NCBI RefSeq assembly: GCF_000812665.2
Contig: NZ_CP014327.1
Location: forward strand, 372,001 to 436,000
Direction: 5' to 3'
DNA from: Falsihalocynthiibacter arcticus
Lineage (GTDB): Bacteria > Pseudomonadota > Alphaproteobacteria > Rhodobacterales > Rhodobacteraceae
DNA: 64,000 nt
The notes below the pieces were generated by a model. That model saw nothing but the letters and a program-made list of their open reading frames with translations, searched no databases and had not been told where the DNA came from. Shown here one piece after another: positions 1 through 9,040 of this stretch. Within the stretch, counting starts at the first letter, position 1; each line of letters starts with the position of its first letter. The translations under genes and the position numbers were made by a program.

Positions 1-763
1 CTTCAAGGTCGATGTTCTCCCATCGCAGGCTTGCTATCTCGTTGCGGCGCATCCCGGTGAAAAGTGCGAGCAGGAGGAAGTCGCGCGAGTATTCGGGTTC
101 TTCCATCACAGCGATCCACCACGCGGGAAGCTGTTTGGCCTCGATAATTGTTTGGCGTCGCCGCTCCTTGTTCCAAGCTCTCGCTTGGTTAAGAATACTC
201 ACCGGATTTGGTGGAAAGTTATCTTCCGTTGCGGCGTTAAAATTGTAGACCGAGCGAAAATGACGGAACGCATAATTCGCAGTGATCTTTCCATTTCTGC
301 GCGACATCTCTTGGTGTTTTTTCAACACCATCTGCTTCGTGATCTCACTGATTGGCTTATTCGCCCACGACTTTAAGTAGATGAAACCTGTGCGCGAATA
401 ATTCTCTACCGTTGCTTTTGCAAAATCTGGTCTGGCATCGAAGAACTTATTGAATGCTTTTTCAACGGTGATCTTGTCGGCTGCGTCTTTGCGCTTTTCA
501 GCCGTTGGATCAACGCCGTCTGCCATGTCACCCAAGACGACGAGTGCCTTACGCCGCGCTGTTTCTGGTGGAAAAAGGTCAGCCCGCCCGATTGTAACGC
601 GTCTGGTGCGACGATTTACTTGTCCTTCGACAATGTATGTTTTTGATTTAGCTCCGACGCGTACTCCAAACCCCGGCAACATCGTATCTCGATAGATTGC
701 CTGCCCGCTTTCGGGGTGCGGTATGTCATCAACACTGCGGCGGGTAAGACGTAGGTTTGGCAT
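1..763 (-). CDS. Tyrosine recombinase (phage/island integrase), N-terminal part
   Basis: Site-specific integrase of the P4/island type, cut by the left window edge; the 254 codons present are open throughout. The start is the ATG at 763-761, preceded by a strong AAGGAGG ribosome site. An N-terminal arm DNA-binding domain is visible (LPGFGVRV, then the VTIGRADLF region and a DGVDPTAEKR linker), then a core-binding SAM-like domain, then the first catalytic box (FTGMRRNEIASLRW, with the active-site Arg). The remaining catalytic residues (HxxR and Tyr) lie outside the window. It sits at the left of a defence island, so it probably moves that island, possibly using the tRNA-Thr half found near 28,200. 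The family call is secure; the link to that att site is inference. Confidence 0.9.
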   Translation of the reverse strand, partial: MPNLRLTRRSVDDIPHPESGQAIYRDTMLPGFGVRVGAKSKTYIVEGQVNRRTRRVTIGRADLFPPETARRKALVVLGDMADGVDPTAEKRKDAADKITVEKAFNKFFDARPDFAKATVENYSRTGFIYLKSWANKPISEITKQMVLKKHQEMSRRNGKITANYAFRHFRSVYNFNAATEDNFPPNPVSILNQARAWNKERRRQTIIEAKQLPAWWIAVMEEPEYSRDFLLLALFTGMRRNEIASLRWENIDLE

Positions 764-1179
764 TGTGACCTCCTTATAGTCACAACTCAATATAGGCACA
801 TTTCGAGAAAAAGCTCGACTTTTCTTATGGTTATGTGATCGCAGCGCACTGCGTCCAGTACAATGAAACGCTATCCAACTCTGTGGTGGCAGCCAGAATT
901 GAAAGCGGGACCGATCACGATCATCTGCGCCAATCTTAACCGTACCACCCCGCGTTCCTCGCTGCGATCTGCTATGGTAAGGTCGGCGGTTGGAGTCCGT
1001 CATGGGGCACCACCCGTTCAAAAATTCAGATGTTTTCCCGCGTCAGGATGACGATCTGGTCACCAAATTGCCAAAATCCCAGGGCGGCTTTTCCGCTCTG
1101 GCGCTTCACTGCTCAAAGGGGCGCAGATCGGCGTCTACATTTTTCACTGTTGGTAAGGCTTACGATTCTAAGATTTGAC
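764..1179. other. Intergenic region without a recognised gene
   Basis: Separates the integrase from the end of the restriction operon. Reading frames here are short and lack ribosome sites. A GC-rich stem (CAGGGCGG/CCGCTCTG, about 1081-1102) lies downstream of the minus-strand operon and could be a weak terminator, but no clear T-run follows it. Confidence 0.4.
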
Positions 1180-1596
1180 TTAATTTAGAAAAATATGAAG
1201 CGCGAAGGTCGTGGCAATGGAAATTGCACCTAGTCCTACGGTAACTTGTTTGATGACAAAGAACGCTGTTTGCAAAAAATAGGCGGGATGATTTCTGTTA
1301 AATTTGTAGCCTTGCTCCTTTCTGTTCAAGGCATGCTCCACAGACAAGTATGCGCAAAGATACTGAAAATAGTCGCTCGCAATTGAAATGACTGCGAACG
1401 CTCCTGCTATGTTGATCCAGATTTCATAATTTTGAATGTAGGTCTTCGAGAATTCCGCGTCAGAGGCCTGAACGGCAAAAACCCAAGCAACAATTCCAAA
1501 GGCAACAAACCGGGTCGTTTCGCTTAGCCGAGAAGTGACGACGGTCTTTTGCTCCAGACGCTCTCTGTGAGCTGCTTTCTTTTCTGTCTCGGTCAT
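1180..1596 (-). CDS. Small membrane protein at the end of the type I RM operon
   Basis: 138-residue protein of unknown function. It has a charged N-terminus (about 25 residues rich in Glu, Lys and Arg) and three likely membrane segments: residues 28-44, about 60-85, and about 108-137, the last ending at the C-terminus. The start lies 8 bases after the hsdR stop on the same strand, so it is almost certainly co-transcribed with the restriction genes. I recognise no family motif. A membrane partner is not part of a standard type I system; it may be an independent passenger or an accessory effector. The existence of the gene is well supported by operon spacing, its role is not. Confidence 0.7.
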   Translation of the reverse strand: MTETEKKAAHRERLEQKTVVTSRLSETTRFVAFGIVAWVFAVQASDAEFSKTYIQNYEIWINIAGAFAVISIASDYFQYLCAYLSVEHALNRKEQGYKFNRNHPAYFLQTAFFVIKQVTVGLGAISIATTFALHIFLN

Positions 1597-1604
1597 TTTT
1601 GCTA

Positions 1605-4600
1605 CTACTCGCTGTTAACCATAGGTCCGGGATCGTCAGTGTCTGGATCGTTGTCCGGATCGTCCGAACTGGAATTCACCGTCACAATTGAATCATAAAC
1701 ACGCTTCACGAGGCCGTTGGCAGCTGCCTCTCGAAACCGATCATCGTTCATCAGTTTGGCAAAGATCTCTTCATTGCCTTCCATCCGTTCAATGAACATG
1801 CCTTCAAGCATGGAGTTAAAGACCAAGGAAAAGTTGTCCAAAGTGTTCGCTCGCGCGGCCTCACGTAACTTTTGTTTCCTTGTTGCCATTTCAACCACTT
1901 GATCGAAGAACAACTCGTCAGCCTTGTTGAATTCGGTTCCGAACCGCTCATTCAATGTGTCGACTAGCAAGCTAAGCTGGACAGCTTCATCTTTTGAAAC
2001 CCCTGATCCTACTTCCGTTGGTCCTTTCAACAGTGCAGCTTCACCTTGCGAAAGGTCGATCCCGCCTTCGCTGATTTTCTGTAAGCGGTAATATTGCAGT
2101 TCCACCTCGTCACCGAGTTGAAACGGATCATCCTCAGCGCGTTTCGGCAGTTTCGGAATTAGAAGTCGAAGATATGTGTAGAATTTTTCCTGCTCGGAAT
2201 CCTGGTAAGGCACGATTTGAGACAAGAATGCATATAGGTTCCGGAAGCTTGTCAGCTTGCCGCGCAGTAACTCGCGGTCACCTTCTTCGAGAGCTGAAAA
2301 ACGTTCGACAGCAAGGTCAATCAACGCGTTCATGTTGCGATGATCGGTAGCTGTCGGTTCTTTGCGGTTCTTGAACCAGATCTCACAAACCTGATCGACT
2401 TCATCGCTACCAAACACCCGCCATTCTTCAATCGAGTGTTGCAACTCATACAGCTGGTGCGGATCGGGCGCTTCACCGGCGTCTGTGGTCTCGTAATAGT
2501 CTTTGAACGACTGGAAGATCTCATCGCGATCGTTCACGAAATCCAACACGAAGGTGTCTTCCTTGCCCGCCGTCCGCCGGTTAAGGCGAGACAGCGTTTG
2601 GACCGCCTGTATGCCTGACAGGCGCTTGTCGACATACATCGTGTGAAGCAAAGGCTGGTCGAAACCGGTCTGGTATTTGTCGGCCACGAGCAGCACCTGG
2701 TATTCTTCAGTGCCGAACTTCTCGGGCAACTCGCTTTCTTTGATGCCCTTGTTCATCCCGACTTCGGTATATTCCTTGTCGGGGAAGTCAGGGTCTTTCA
2801 CCGAACCGGAAAACGCGACCAGAGCTTTGATGTCGCCGTAGCCTTTGTCTGTCACATACTTGTCGAAAGCCAGCTTGTAGCGAACAGCATGCAAGCGCGA
2901 GCCGGTGACCACCATAGCTTTGGCGCGGCCACCAATCTTATGTCGCGTATGGTGACGAAAGTGTTCGATGATCACTTCCACCTTTTGCGAAATATTATGC
3001 GGGTGCAGACTCATGAAGCGCGCAAGCTGCTTGGCGGCCTTCTTTCGCGGTACCTCGGGGTCATCTTCGATCGATTTGATCAGCCCATAATAGGCTTTGT
3101 AGGTCGTGTAACTCTTGAGCACGTCCATGATGAAGCCTTCTTCGATGGCTTGCCTCATGGAGTAGTGGTGAAACGGCGGTTTCCCGTACGGTCCGGGTTC
3201 ATTGAACACCGCCAGCGTCTTGAACTTCGGTGTCGCGGTGAACGCAAAAAAACTGATGTTCTTCTGACGGGGGCGCTTGAGCATCTCCTGGAACAGGGCT
3301 TCTTTCGCCTCGTCCGAAAGGTTTTGCTCTTCCTCATCGTCGATGATCTGTTCGGCAATGGTGGCCGCGATGCCTTCACGGTTTAGCACCTTACGCAGCT
3401 CCATGGCGGTTTCGCCGCTTTGGGAACTGTGTGCCTCGTCCACGATCACGGCAAAGCTTTTGCCGGACGTGTCGATCTGAACGCCTTCGCCTTTCTTGGA
3501 AAGCGTGTCCAACGCTTGGGCGATGAACGGGAACTTCTGGATTGTGGTGATGACAATCGGCACTCCGCCGGACAGCGCCTTGGCCAGCTGCTGGGTGTTC
3601 TCGTCGATCTTCTCGACCACGCCTTGCTTGTGCTCAAACTGATAGATCGTGTCCTGCAGCTGCTGGTCCAAGACGCGGCGGTCAGTGATCACCACGACAG
3701 TGCTGAACACCTTCTGATCGTTCTCGTCGTGTAGACTCGACAGGCGATGCGCCAGCCAAGCGATCGAGTTGGACTTGCCCGACCCAGCCGAGTGCTGGAT
3801 CAAGTAGTTGTGGCTCGGCCCCTTCGTTTTGGCATCTGCGACCAGTTTTCGCACGGAATCCAGCTGATGATAACGCGGGAAGATCATCGTTTCCTTGCGG
3901 GAGGTCTTGATCCCGCGCACAGTCACAACCTTGGTTTCCTTCACCTCCAGATGCAGGAAGCGCGCCAGGATATCCATCAGACTATCCTTGGTCAGAACCT
4001 CTTCCCACAGATAGGCCGTGCGGTAGTTGTCTTCATCCGGCGGATTACCCGCGCCTTGACCATGCCCCTTGTTGAAGGGCAGGAAAACCGTTTTCGATCC
4101 GCTCAGCCGCGTTGTCATAGAGGCTAGGTCCGTATCGACGGCGAAATGCACCAGCGCCCGTTCTTTGAAACGGAAAATCGGGCAGGTCGGATCGCGGTCG
4201 AATTTGTATTGCTTTTTTGCGTGCTCGACCGTCTGGCCAGACATTTGGTTTTTCAGCTCCAACGTCACGATGGGCAGACCGTTGACCGACAGCACGAGGT
4301 CGAGCGAAAGGCCCTTTTTCTTTGGGTCGAAATGCACCTGCCGCGTGGCGGTCAGGCGGTTGGCGGCGTAATCCGCCAGCGCGTCGGGGTTCATGCCGGA
4401 GGCAGGTGCGAAATAGGCCAGCTTCCACGTCTTGCCTAAACACTTGAACCCGTGGCGCAGCACATGCAGCGAGCCCTTGGCCGAAAGTTCTTTGCAGAGC
4501 GAGTCCAGCAGCGTGCCCTTGGAGCGATCGCCGTGGAACTCTTGCAAGCTAGCCCAGCGTTTGGCCTGTGTTGTCTCGATGAAGGCGATGACCTCGTCAG

Positions 4601-4715
4601 GGAAAAGCCCGCGCTCGGCATCAAAGCCGTCTGGGTCACCCAGGGCATAGCCGCCAGCCGTGGTCAGGCTTTCGGTGATGGCATCTTCAAAACGGATTTC
4701 AGTGTGTTTTCTCAT
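1605..4715 (-). CDS. hsdR: Type I restriction enzyme R subunit (HsdR)
   Basis: Motor and nuclease subunit of a type I restriction-modification complex; with HsdM and HsdS it translocates DNA and cuts unmodified DNA away from the recognition site. 1036 residues, normal for the family. The N-terminal PD-(D/E)xK nuclease core is visible (LDLVLSVNGLPIVTLELKNQ, with D and E-x-K). An SF2 motor follows: Walker A HSAGSGKS, DEAH box (VIVDEAHSSQSGE), FTATP motif III, and QTLSRLNRR as motif VI. A C-terminal helical region ends in an acidic Asp/Pro-rich tail. It starts 10 bases after the preceding small gene. All key motifs are intact, so it should be active. Confidence 0.97.
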   Translation of the reverse strand: MRKHTEIRFEDAITESLTTAGGYALGDPDGFDAERGLFPDEVIAFIETTQAKRWASLQEFHGDRSKGTLLDSLCKELSAKGSLHVLRHGFKCLGKTWKLAYFAPASGMNPDALADYAANRLTATRQVHFDPKKKGLSLDLVLSVNGLPIVTLELKNQMSGQTVEHAKKQYKFDRDPTCPIFRFKERALVHFAVDTDLASMTTRLSGSKTVFLPFNKGHGQGAGNPPDEDNYRTAYLWEEVLTKDSLMDILARFLHLEVKETKVVTVRGIKTSRKETMIFPRYHQLDSVRKLVADAKTKGPSHNYLIQHSAGSGKSNSIAWLAHRLSSLHDENDQKVFSTVVVITDRRVLDQQLQDTIYQFEHKQGVVEKIDENTQQLAKALSGGVPIVITTIQKFPFIAQALDTLSKKGEGVQIDTSGKSFAVIVDEAHSSQSGETAMELRKVLNREGIAATIAEQIIDDEEEQNLSDEAKEALFQEMLKRPRQKNISFFAFTATPKFKTLAVFNEPGPYGKPPFHHYSMRQAIEEGFIMDVLKSYTTYKAYYGLIKSIEDDPEVPRKKAAKQLARFMSLHPHNISQKVEVIIEHFRHHTRHKIGGRAKAMVVTGSRLHAVRYKLAFDKYVTDKGYGDIKALVAFSGSVKDPDFPDKEYTEVGMNKGIKESELPEKFGTEEYQVLLVADKYQTGFDQPLLHTMYVDKRLSGIQAVQTLSRLNRRTAGKEDTFVLDFVNDRDEIFQSFKDYYETTDAGEAPDPHQLYELQHSIEEWRVFGSDEVDQVCEIWFKNRKEPTATDHRNMNALIDLAVERFSALEEGDRELLRGKLTSFRNLYAFLSQIVPYQDSEQEKFYTYLRLLIPKLPKRAEDDPFQLGDEVELQYYRLQKISEGGIDLSQGEAALLKGPTEVGSGVSKDEAVQLSLLVDTLNERFGTEFNKADELFFDQVVEMATRKQKLREAARANTLDNFSLVFNSMLEGMFIERMEGNEEIFAKLMNDDRFREAAANGLVKRVYDSIVTVNSSSDDPDNDPDTDDPGPMVNSE

Positions 4716-4725
4716 GGTTTACAAT

Positions 4726-5364
4726 CTATACGATAACTTTTTGCGTGTCGTTTTCCAAATCTTCCAAAGCCATTCCTTCGAGTTCGCTGAACAGATAATG
4801 ACGAATATCCGGATAGTCCTTCAGGTATTTACCGTCTGGATCTAAGTCCGGGCCAGGGTTCTGGCAGTCTGTGAAAACGTACTTGGATACTTCCAGCTGC
4901 GCATCCCTATTGGAATAGACCGAAATCAACTTGTGCAGCGTATGGCACCACGCCTCGCCAGCGTGCAGCTGAAGCATTACATCGGAGGCTGGGATAAATG
5001 TTCGCGCTTTCTTGAACTCTATGCAATAGGCCTTCAGGCGGTTCTCGTGCGCCTGAAACAAGACGAAGTCACATTTCCTCATCCAAGGGCGCTTCCCATC
5101 ATCGTCAAGAAAATGAAAAAGCGGGTTCTTGCAGGCGTCAAGACGCAATCCAAGGACACGTCCCGAAAATGTGAGCTTGGCTTTTAGGCGTTCTTTGGTC
5201 GTCTCGTCACTGTCGGCCAAGAGAATTTCATTTTCGGCGAGGTTCTCGCGCTCCTTGGCTTTGCATAGCTGGCCGTAGTGAGGCGTGTTCCCTTTACCGC
5301 TGGTTTCACGGATATCCAAAAAAGTCTTGAGGTGAGACAGATAGCCATCAGCATTTATAGGCAT
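4726..5364 (-). CDS. PD-(D/E)xK-like protein inside the hsd operon
   Basis: 212-residue protein of no family I can name, encoded between hsdS and hsdR: 2 bases after the hsdS stop and 10 bases before hsdR. Residues about 98-122 show a possible nuclease core, KCDFVLF followed by a short strand and YCIEFKKA, i.e. D...E-x-K as in PD-(D/E)xK enzymes. The rest is mixed alpha/beta with no membrane segment or signal peptide. Genes between hsdS and hsdR are often accessory (nucleases, toxins, anti-restriction factors). The nuclease idea rests on one motif and needs structure prediction. The gene itself is secure from operon packing. Confidence 0.65.
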   Translation of the reverse strand: MPINADGYLSHLKTFLDIRETSGKGNTPHYGQLCKAKERENLAENEILLADSDETTKERLKAKLTFSGRVLGLRLDACKNPLFHFLDDDGKRPWMRKCDFVLFQAHENRLKAYCIEFKKARTFIPASDVMLQLHAGEAWCHTLHKLISVYSNRDAQLEVSKYVFTDCQNPGPDLDPDGKYLKDYPDIRHYLFSELEGMALEDLENDTQKVIV

Positions 5365-5366
5365 TT

Positions 5367-6692
5367 CTAGGCGACTTTAATCTTGCCAGTCACGGCATTT
5401 GTTATGAGGGCAGTTCGATATTCTTTAAGTCGCTCCACCGCTTCGCTAGTTTTCTTTGCAACCGAGTCTAATTTATACGTATCAGAAACCAAGCGATCTA
5501 TAATTTGTTTTTGCTCCTCAATCGGTGGCAAAGTGATCGGCAGGATTGATTGATAACCCTCACTTAGTGAAGGAACCGCTCCTGGATTGGTGTGCTCACC
5601 GAAATCGACAGTACTCATCCAATAGAATCCCCAAAGCGGAAGTACTTTGGAAGGATCAACGATCCAAGCAGTCATGTTGTTGTCGATGCAGCAATCAGCG
5701 GTCGAGATCCGGCGGCGATTTAAAAGTAGCGCCGCGCCAATCTTTGCATACAAAATTGCATCTGGAGGAATAACTGTCGCCCTTAGTTTGGCTGCAGTCT
5801 CACGGTCAATGGTATGTGGCGCAGTTGTCAGGTGGATGCCGTCATCTGACTTGGCTAGGTCACCAACTTTGTAGAAATACAGTTCTTCTCCCTGTACATT
5901 CTGGAAATCATGCGGAAAGCCAGCACCACCCACCAATCTCCCTACATCTTTCAGGCGTCTTACTTGCCAGTGCGATGGCACTCGGTCAAACCAAACTACA
6001 CCACTTGGTTTCATTGGGGCGGATGGATCGAGGCCTTGGGTAACGGCGTGGGTGATCAGAGCGGTGCGTTGTTCGGCCAGCAGGCGCAAAAGCTCTTCCT
6101 TCTTGGAGATCAGATCATCAATCTCGACCGTCTTCTCATCCAAAAACCGCGTTATGGCGGATTGTTCTTCGAGGGGCGGGATCGGAAATGGCGACGAGTT
6201 GACGTATTCAGTCTCCAGCGACTCGACTGTGGTTCCGGACTTGCTCCAAAGATCGACTAAGGTCTTTTGCAGTCCCTCAATCACCCAGTAAATGAACTCT
6301 GATTTCAGTTCGCGGAAGGGCAAGAACACTCGCATATCCTGGTTGACCGTCACGGCGACGCGATTGATCGCTGCCGGAATTGAGTGCCGAAGGATTCCCG
6401 ATCTCACGACCATCATCACGTGACCTGGGGCAATCAATCCGCTTGCGCTTTGCATTGCGCCCAGTTCCGTTAAATGATCTTTAGTATCGTAGATTTCTTT
6501 TCGCTTCATGTCCTTAGGTGAGACCCATGGAATTGTACCGTCAATCCAGAACTGATCTTCGTTCTTCGAAGGCGTAGATCCTCCCTTAAAACGCGTTGCG
6601 TAGCTAAGCCGCTTAACCTCCCATCCCGTAGGCACCTGCCCAAGCCATGGGACACCGCTGTCCTTGTATGCCGGATAAGGGGCGTAACTCAT
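5367..6692 (-). CDS. hsdS: Type I restriction enzyme specificity subunit (HsdS)
   Basis: DNA-recognition subunit; sets the bipartite target sequence for methylation and restriction. 441 residues with the expected two target recognition domains. TRD1 starts at GVPWLGQVPTGWEVKRL, TRD2 near VPSHWQVRRLKDVGRL. Each is followed by a conserved spacer helix (PPLEEQSAITRFLDEKT and PPIEEQKQIIDRLV), both ending in similar RTALIT(H/N)AVTG repeats. Its start overlaps the hsdM stop by four bases (ATGA), which indicates translational coupling. The target sequence cannot be read from the protein. Confidence 0.96.
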   Translation of the reverse strand: MSYAPYPAYKDSGVPWLGQVPTGWEVKRLSYATRFKGGSTPSKNEDQFWIDGTIPWVSPKDMKRKEIYDTKDHLTELGAMQSASGLIAPGHVMMVVRSGILRHSIPAAINRVAVTVNQDMRVFLPFRELKSEFIYWVIEGLQKTLVDLWSKSGTTVESLETEYVNSSPFPIPPLEEQSAITRFLDEKTVEIDDLISKKEELLRLLAEQRTALITHAVTQGLDPSAPMKPSGVVWFDRVPSHWQVRRLKDVGRLVGGAGFPHDFQNVQGEELYFYKVGDLAKSDDGIHLTTAPHTIDRETAAKLRATVIPPDAILYAKIGAALLLNRRRISTADCCIDNNMTAWIVDPSKVLPLWGFYWMSTVDFGEHTNPGAVPSLSEGYQSILPITLPPIEEQKQIIDRLVSDTYKLDSVAKKTSEAVERLKEYRTALITNAVTGKIKVA

Positions 6693-8878
6693 GCGGTAAT
6701 CCCCTTAAGCATTTCCATGATGTCGCGGGTGACATCCTCGATATCCGTTTCGATCTTCTCCAACTTGCGCGGTGGCTCGTAGACATAGAAATGCCGGTTG
6801 AGCGGGATTTCATAACCCATCTTGGTTTTTTTGTGATCGACCCAGGCGTCGGGCACATGCGGATGCACCTCGGCGGCCAGATAGATTTCGACGTGTTGAT
6901 GAACGAGATCAGGCAGCTGATCATCCGTCAGCTCGCCCTCACCCGCATTCAGCATGGGCAGCTCGATATCCTTAGGCAGCGGCACCAGTTCGGTATCGCG
7001 CAGCTCGGTATCTGGCTCGGGATTGCCTTTGCCGTCCACGCAAGTGTCAGCGGTTTCATCCCGTTCCGAAAGCGCGTTCATAATTGCCTTGCGGATTGGT
7101 GCTTCTAGTTTGGCGGTCGATCCCTTGAATGCAGCATTTAGAGTTTTGGTGAATTCGGCACGGTTCTTAAACAGCGTGATTGGCATGCCTTCCAGAACCT
7201 TGAGAATCTGGCGCTGTGTTTTTTGTCCCTCGGCCACTTCCGCTGCAATTGCGTCAGTATCTTTGCGTTTCTTGCTTTGCGCCAGCTTGATGAACGCGGT
7301 CTCCACTTTGAGACGCGCGATCCGATCAGGGTCGGCTTGAAAGTTCAGCTTGAGCGGGCGTTCAACGGTGATCTTGAGATACCCGAAATCACTATTGTCG
7401 AAGATCTTGGAGCAAATGCGTTCTTTGGTCTTGCCATCAATGATGACTTGCGAGGTGTCATCATCTTTGTACTGTGCATATAGCCGCGTGATTTCCCCAA
7501 TGTGGTCTGGCTTGCCATCCTCGCCGTCGCCGAGTTCGTTGCGTTTATTGCCCAGACTCTTGCGCATCTTCATGAAATGCTTAGTGCCGTCGATCAACTG
7601 CACCTTACCGCGTCGCTCGGGGCGTTTGCGGTTCGAGACAATCCAGATGTAGGTGAAAATTCCGGTGTTGTAGAACATCTGATCCGGCAGTGCGATAATC
7701 GCATCAAGCCAGTCATTTTCGATGATCCAGCGGCGGATATTGCTTTCACCAGAACCCGCGTCACCTGTGAAGAGGGGCGAGCCATTGAAAACGATTGCGA
7801 TCTTGGAGCCATCGCCGCCGAGTTCTGGGCTGGGGCGCATCTTGCTGATCATGGTTTGCAGAAACAGCAGTGCACCGTCATTGATACGCGGCGTTCCCGC
7901 ACCAAAACGACCAGAGAAACCGAGCGCATCGGCTTCTTTCTGAACGATGGATTGCTGGGATTTCCATTCCACACCAAACGGCGGGTTGGCCATCATGTAA
8001 TGGAATTTCTTGTCCGGGTGGCCGTCTTCGGTTTTGCCGTCGCCCAGTGTGTCACCGAAGTGAATGTTGTCGATCGGTTCATCCTTGATGAGCAGGTCCG
8101 AACAACAGATTGCGTAGGATTCTGCGTTATATTCCTGGCCGTAGAGGATAAGGTTGGCTTGAGGGTTCTGCTCGCGGATGTATTCTTCGGACACCGAAAG
8201 CATGCCGCCGGTGCCACAAGTGGGATCATAAATTGTCCGCGCGATGCCGGGCGTGTAGACGTCTTCATCCTCGGTATACATCAGGTGGGCCATGAGGCGG
8301 ATGACCTCGCGCGGGGTAAAGTGATCCCCGGCTTCTTCATTTGCTTTTTCGTTGAATTTTCTGATCAGCTCTTCAAAAACATAGCCCATTTGTAGGTTGC
8401 TGACCCGTTTAGGGTGCAGGTCGACATTTGGGGAAGTGAAGTCCTTAACAACCATGAAAAGACGGTTGGCATTATCGAGTTTTTCAATCTCGTTGTGGAA
8501 ATCGAACTTTAAGAAAATATCTTTCGCCTTCGGTGAAAATCCTTCGATGTAGGTAACGAGGTTACGAGCAATGTTGTTCGGATCACCCAGCAGTTTTTCG
8601 AAATCGTACTGGCTTACATTGTAAAGCGGTTGCTCGCGGTCGTCAGATGCAGTTTTCCCGAGGATTTTGTGGATCGCTTCTTCGCTATGCCCTTGCGCTT
8701 TCAGCTTTTCGTACTGAGCTAGCACTTTCTCTTTGTTCAGGGCCAGCACCAGATCCATGCGGCGCAGCACAGTCATTGGCAGCATGACACGACGATACTG
8801 CGCTGGCTTGTACGGGCCTCGGAGTTTGTTGGCGATCTTGTCAATAAGCCCAACAAGTTGATCGTGATTCTTATTCAA
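6689..8878 (-). CDS. hsdM: Type I restriction-modification methyltransferase subunit (HsdM)
   Basis: N6-adenine methyltransferase subunit; with HsdS it protects host DNA. 729 residues, longer than the usual 480-530 because of a C-terminal extension. Visible: N-terminal helical HsdM_N domain, SAM-binding motif I (YDPTCGTGGMLSV), catalytic motif IV (ANPPFG), and a YDFEKLLGDPN region typical of this subgroup. It is the first gene of the operon, and its start at 8878 is divergent from the exonuclease I remnant. The promoter should lie in 8880-8990. No defect seen. Confidence 0.96.
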   Translation of the reverse strand: MNKNHDQLVGLIDKIANKLRGPYKPAQYRRVMLPMTVLRRMDLVLALNKEKVLAQYEKLKAQGHSEEAIHKILGKTASDDREQPLYNVSQYDFEKLLGDPNNIARNLVTYIEGFSPKAKDIFLKFDFHNEIEKLDNANRLFMVVKDFTSPNVDLHPKRVSNLQMGYVFEELIRKFNEKANEEAGDHFTPREVIRLMAHLMYTEDEDVYTPGIARTIYDPTCGTGGMLSVSEEYIREQNPQANLILYGQEYNAESYAICCSDLLIKDEPIDNIHFGDTLGDGKTEDGHPDKKFHYMMANPPFGVEWKSQQSIVQKEADALGFSGRFGAGTPRINDGALLFLQTMISKMRPSPELGGDGSKIAIVFNGSPLFTGDAGSGESNIRRWIIENDWLDAIIALPDQMFYNTGIFTYIWIVSNRKRPERRGKVQLIDGTKHFMKMRKSLGNKRNELGDGEDGKPDHIGEITRLYAQYKDDDTSQVIIDGKTKERICSKIFDNSDFGYLKITVERPLKLNFQADPDRIARLKVETAFIKLAQSKKRKDTDAIAAEVAEGQKTQRQILKVLEGMPITLFKNRAEFTKTLNAAFKGSTAKLEAPIRKAIMNALSERDETADTCVDGKGNPEPDTELRDTELVPLPKDIELPMLNAGEGELTDDQLPDLVHQHVEIYLAAEVHPHVPDAWVDHKKTKMGYEIPLNRHFYVYEPPRKLEKIETDIEDVTRDIMEMLKGITA

Positions 8879-9040
8879 AAGATTTGTCCCTATCTGCTCG
8901 ACATCTATTGCTGGAAATTTATGCGTATTCTCGGACGTTTACCATCCAAATCACGGAGTAACGTAGCCGGACAGACGGTGATTGGGAATGCATAAAGTCG
9001 AATCTGAGAAAAGGCGACATGTGGGCAACATGCCCGCTCC

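Noticed and set aside
1078-1105. Hairpin after the small membrane gene as terminator
   Set aside because: The stem is fair but lacks a T-run in the right place; mentioned only within the intergenic entry.
2643-3386. 247-codon open frame on the plus strand inside hsdR
   Set aside because: It is the antisense shadow of hsdR. It has no family motifs, whereas the opposite strand shows all helicase motifs.
7502-8395. 297-codon plus-strand frame opposite hsdM
   Set aside because: Antisense shadow of a motif-complete methyltransferase gene; no ribosome site.
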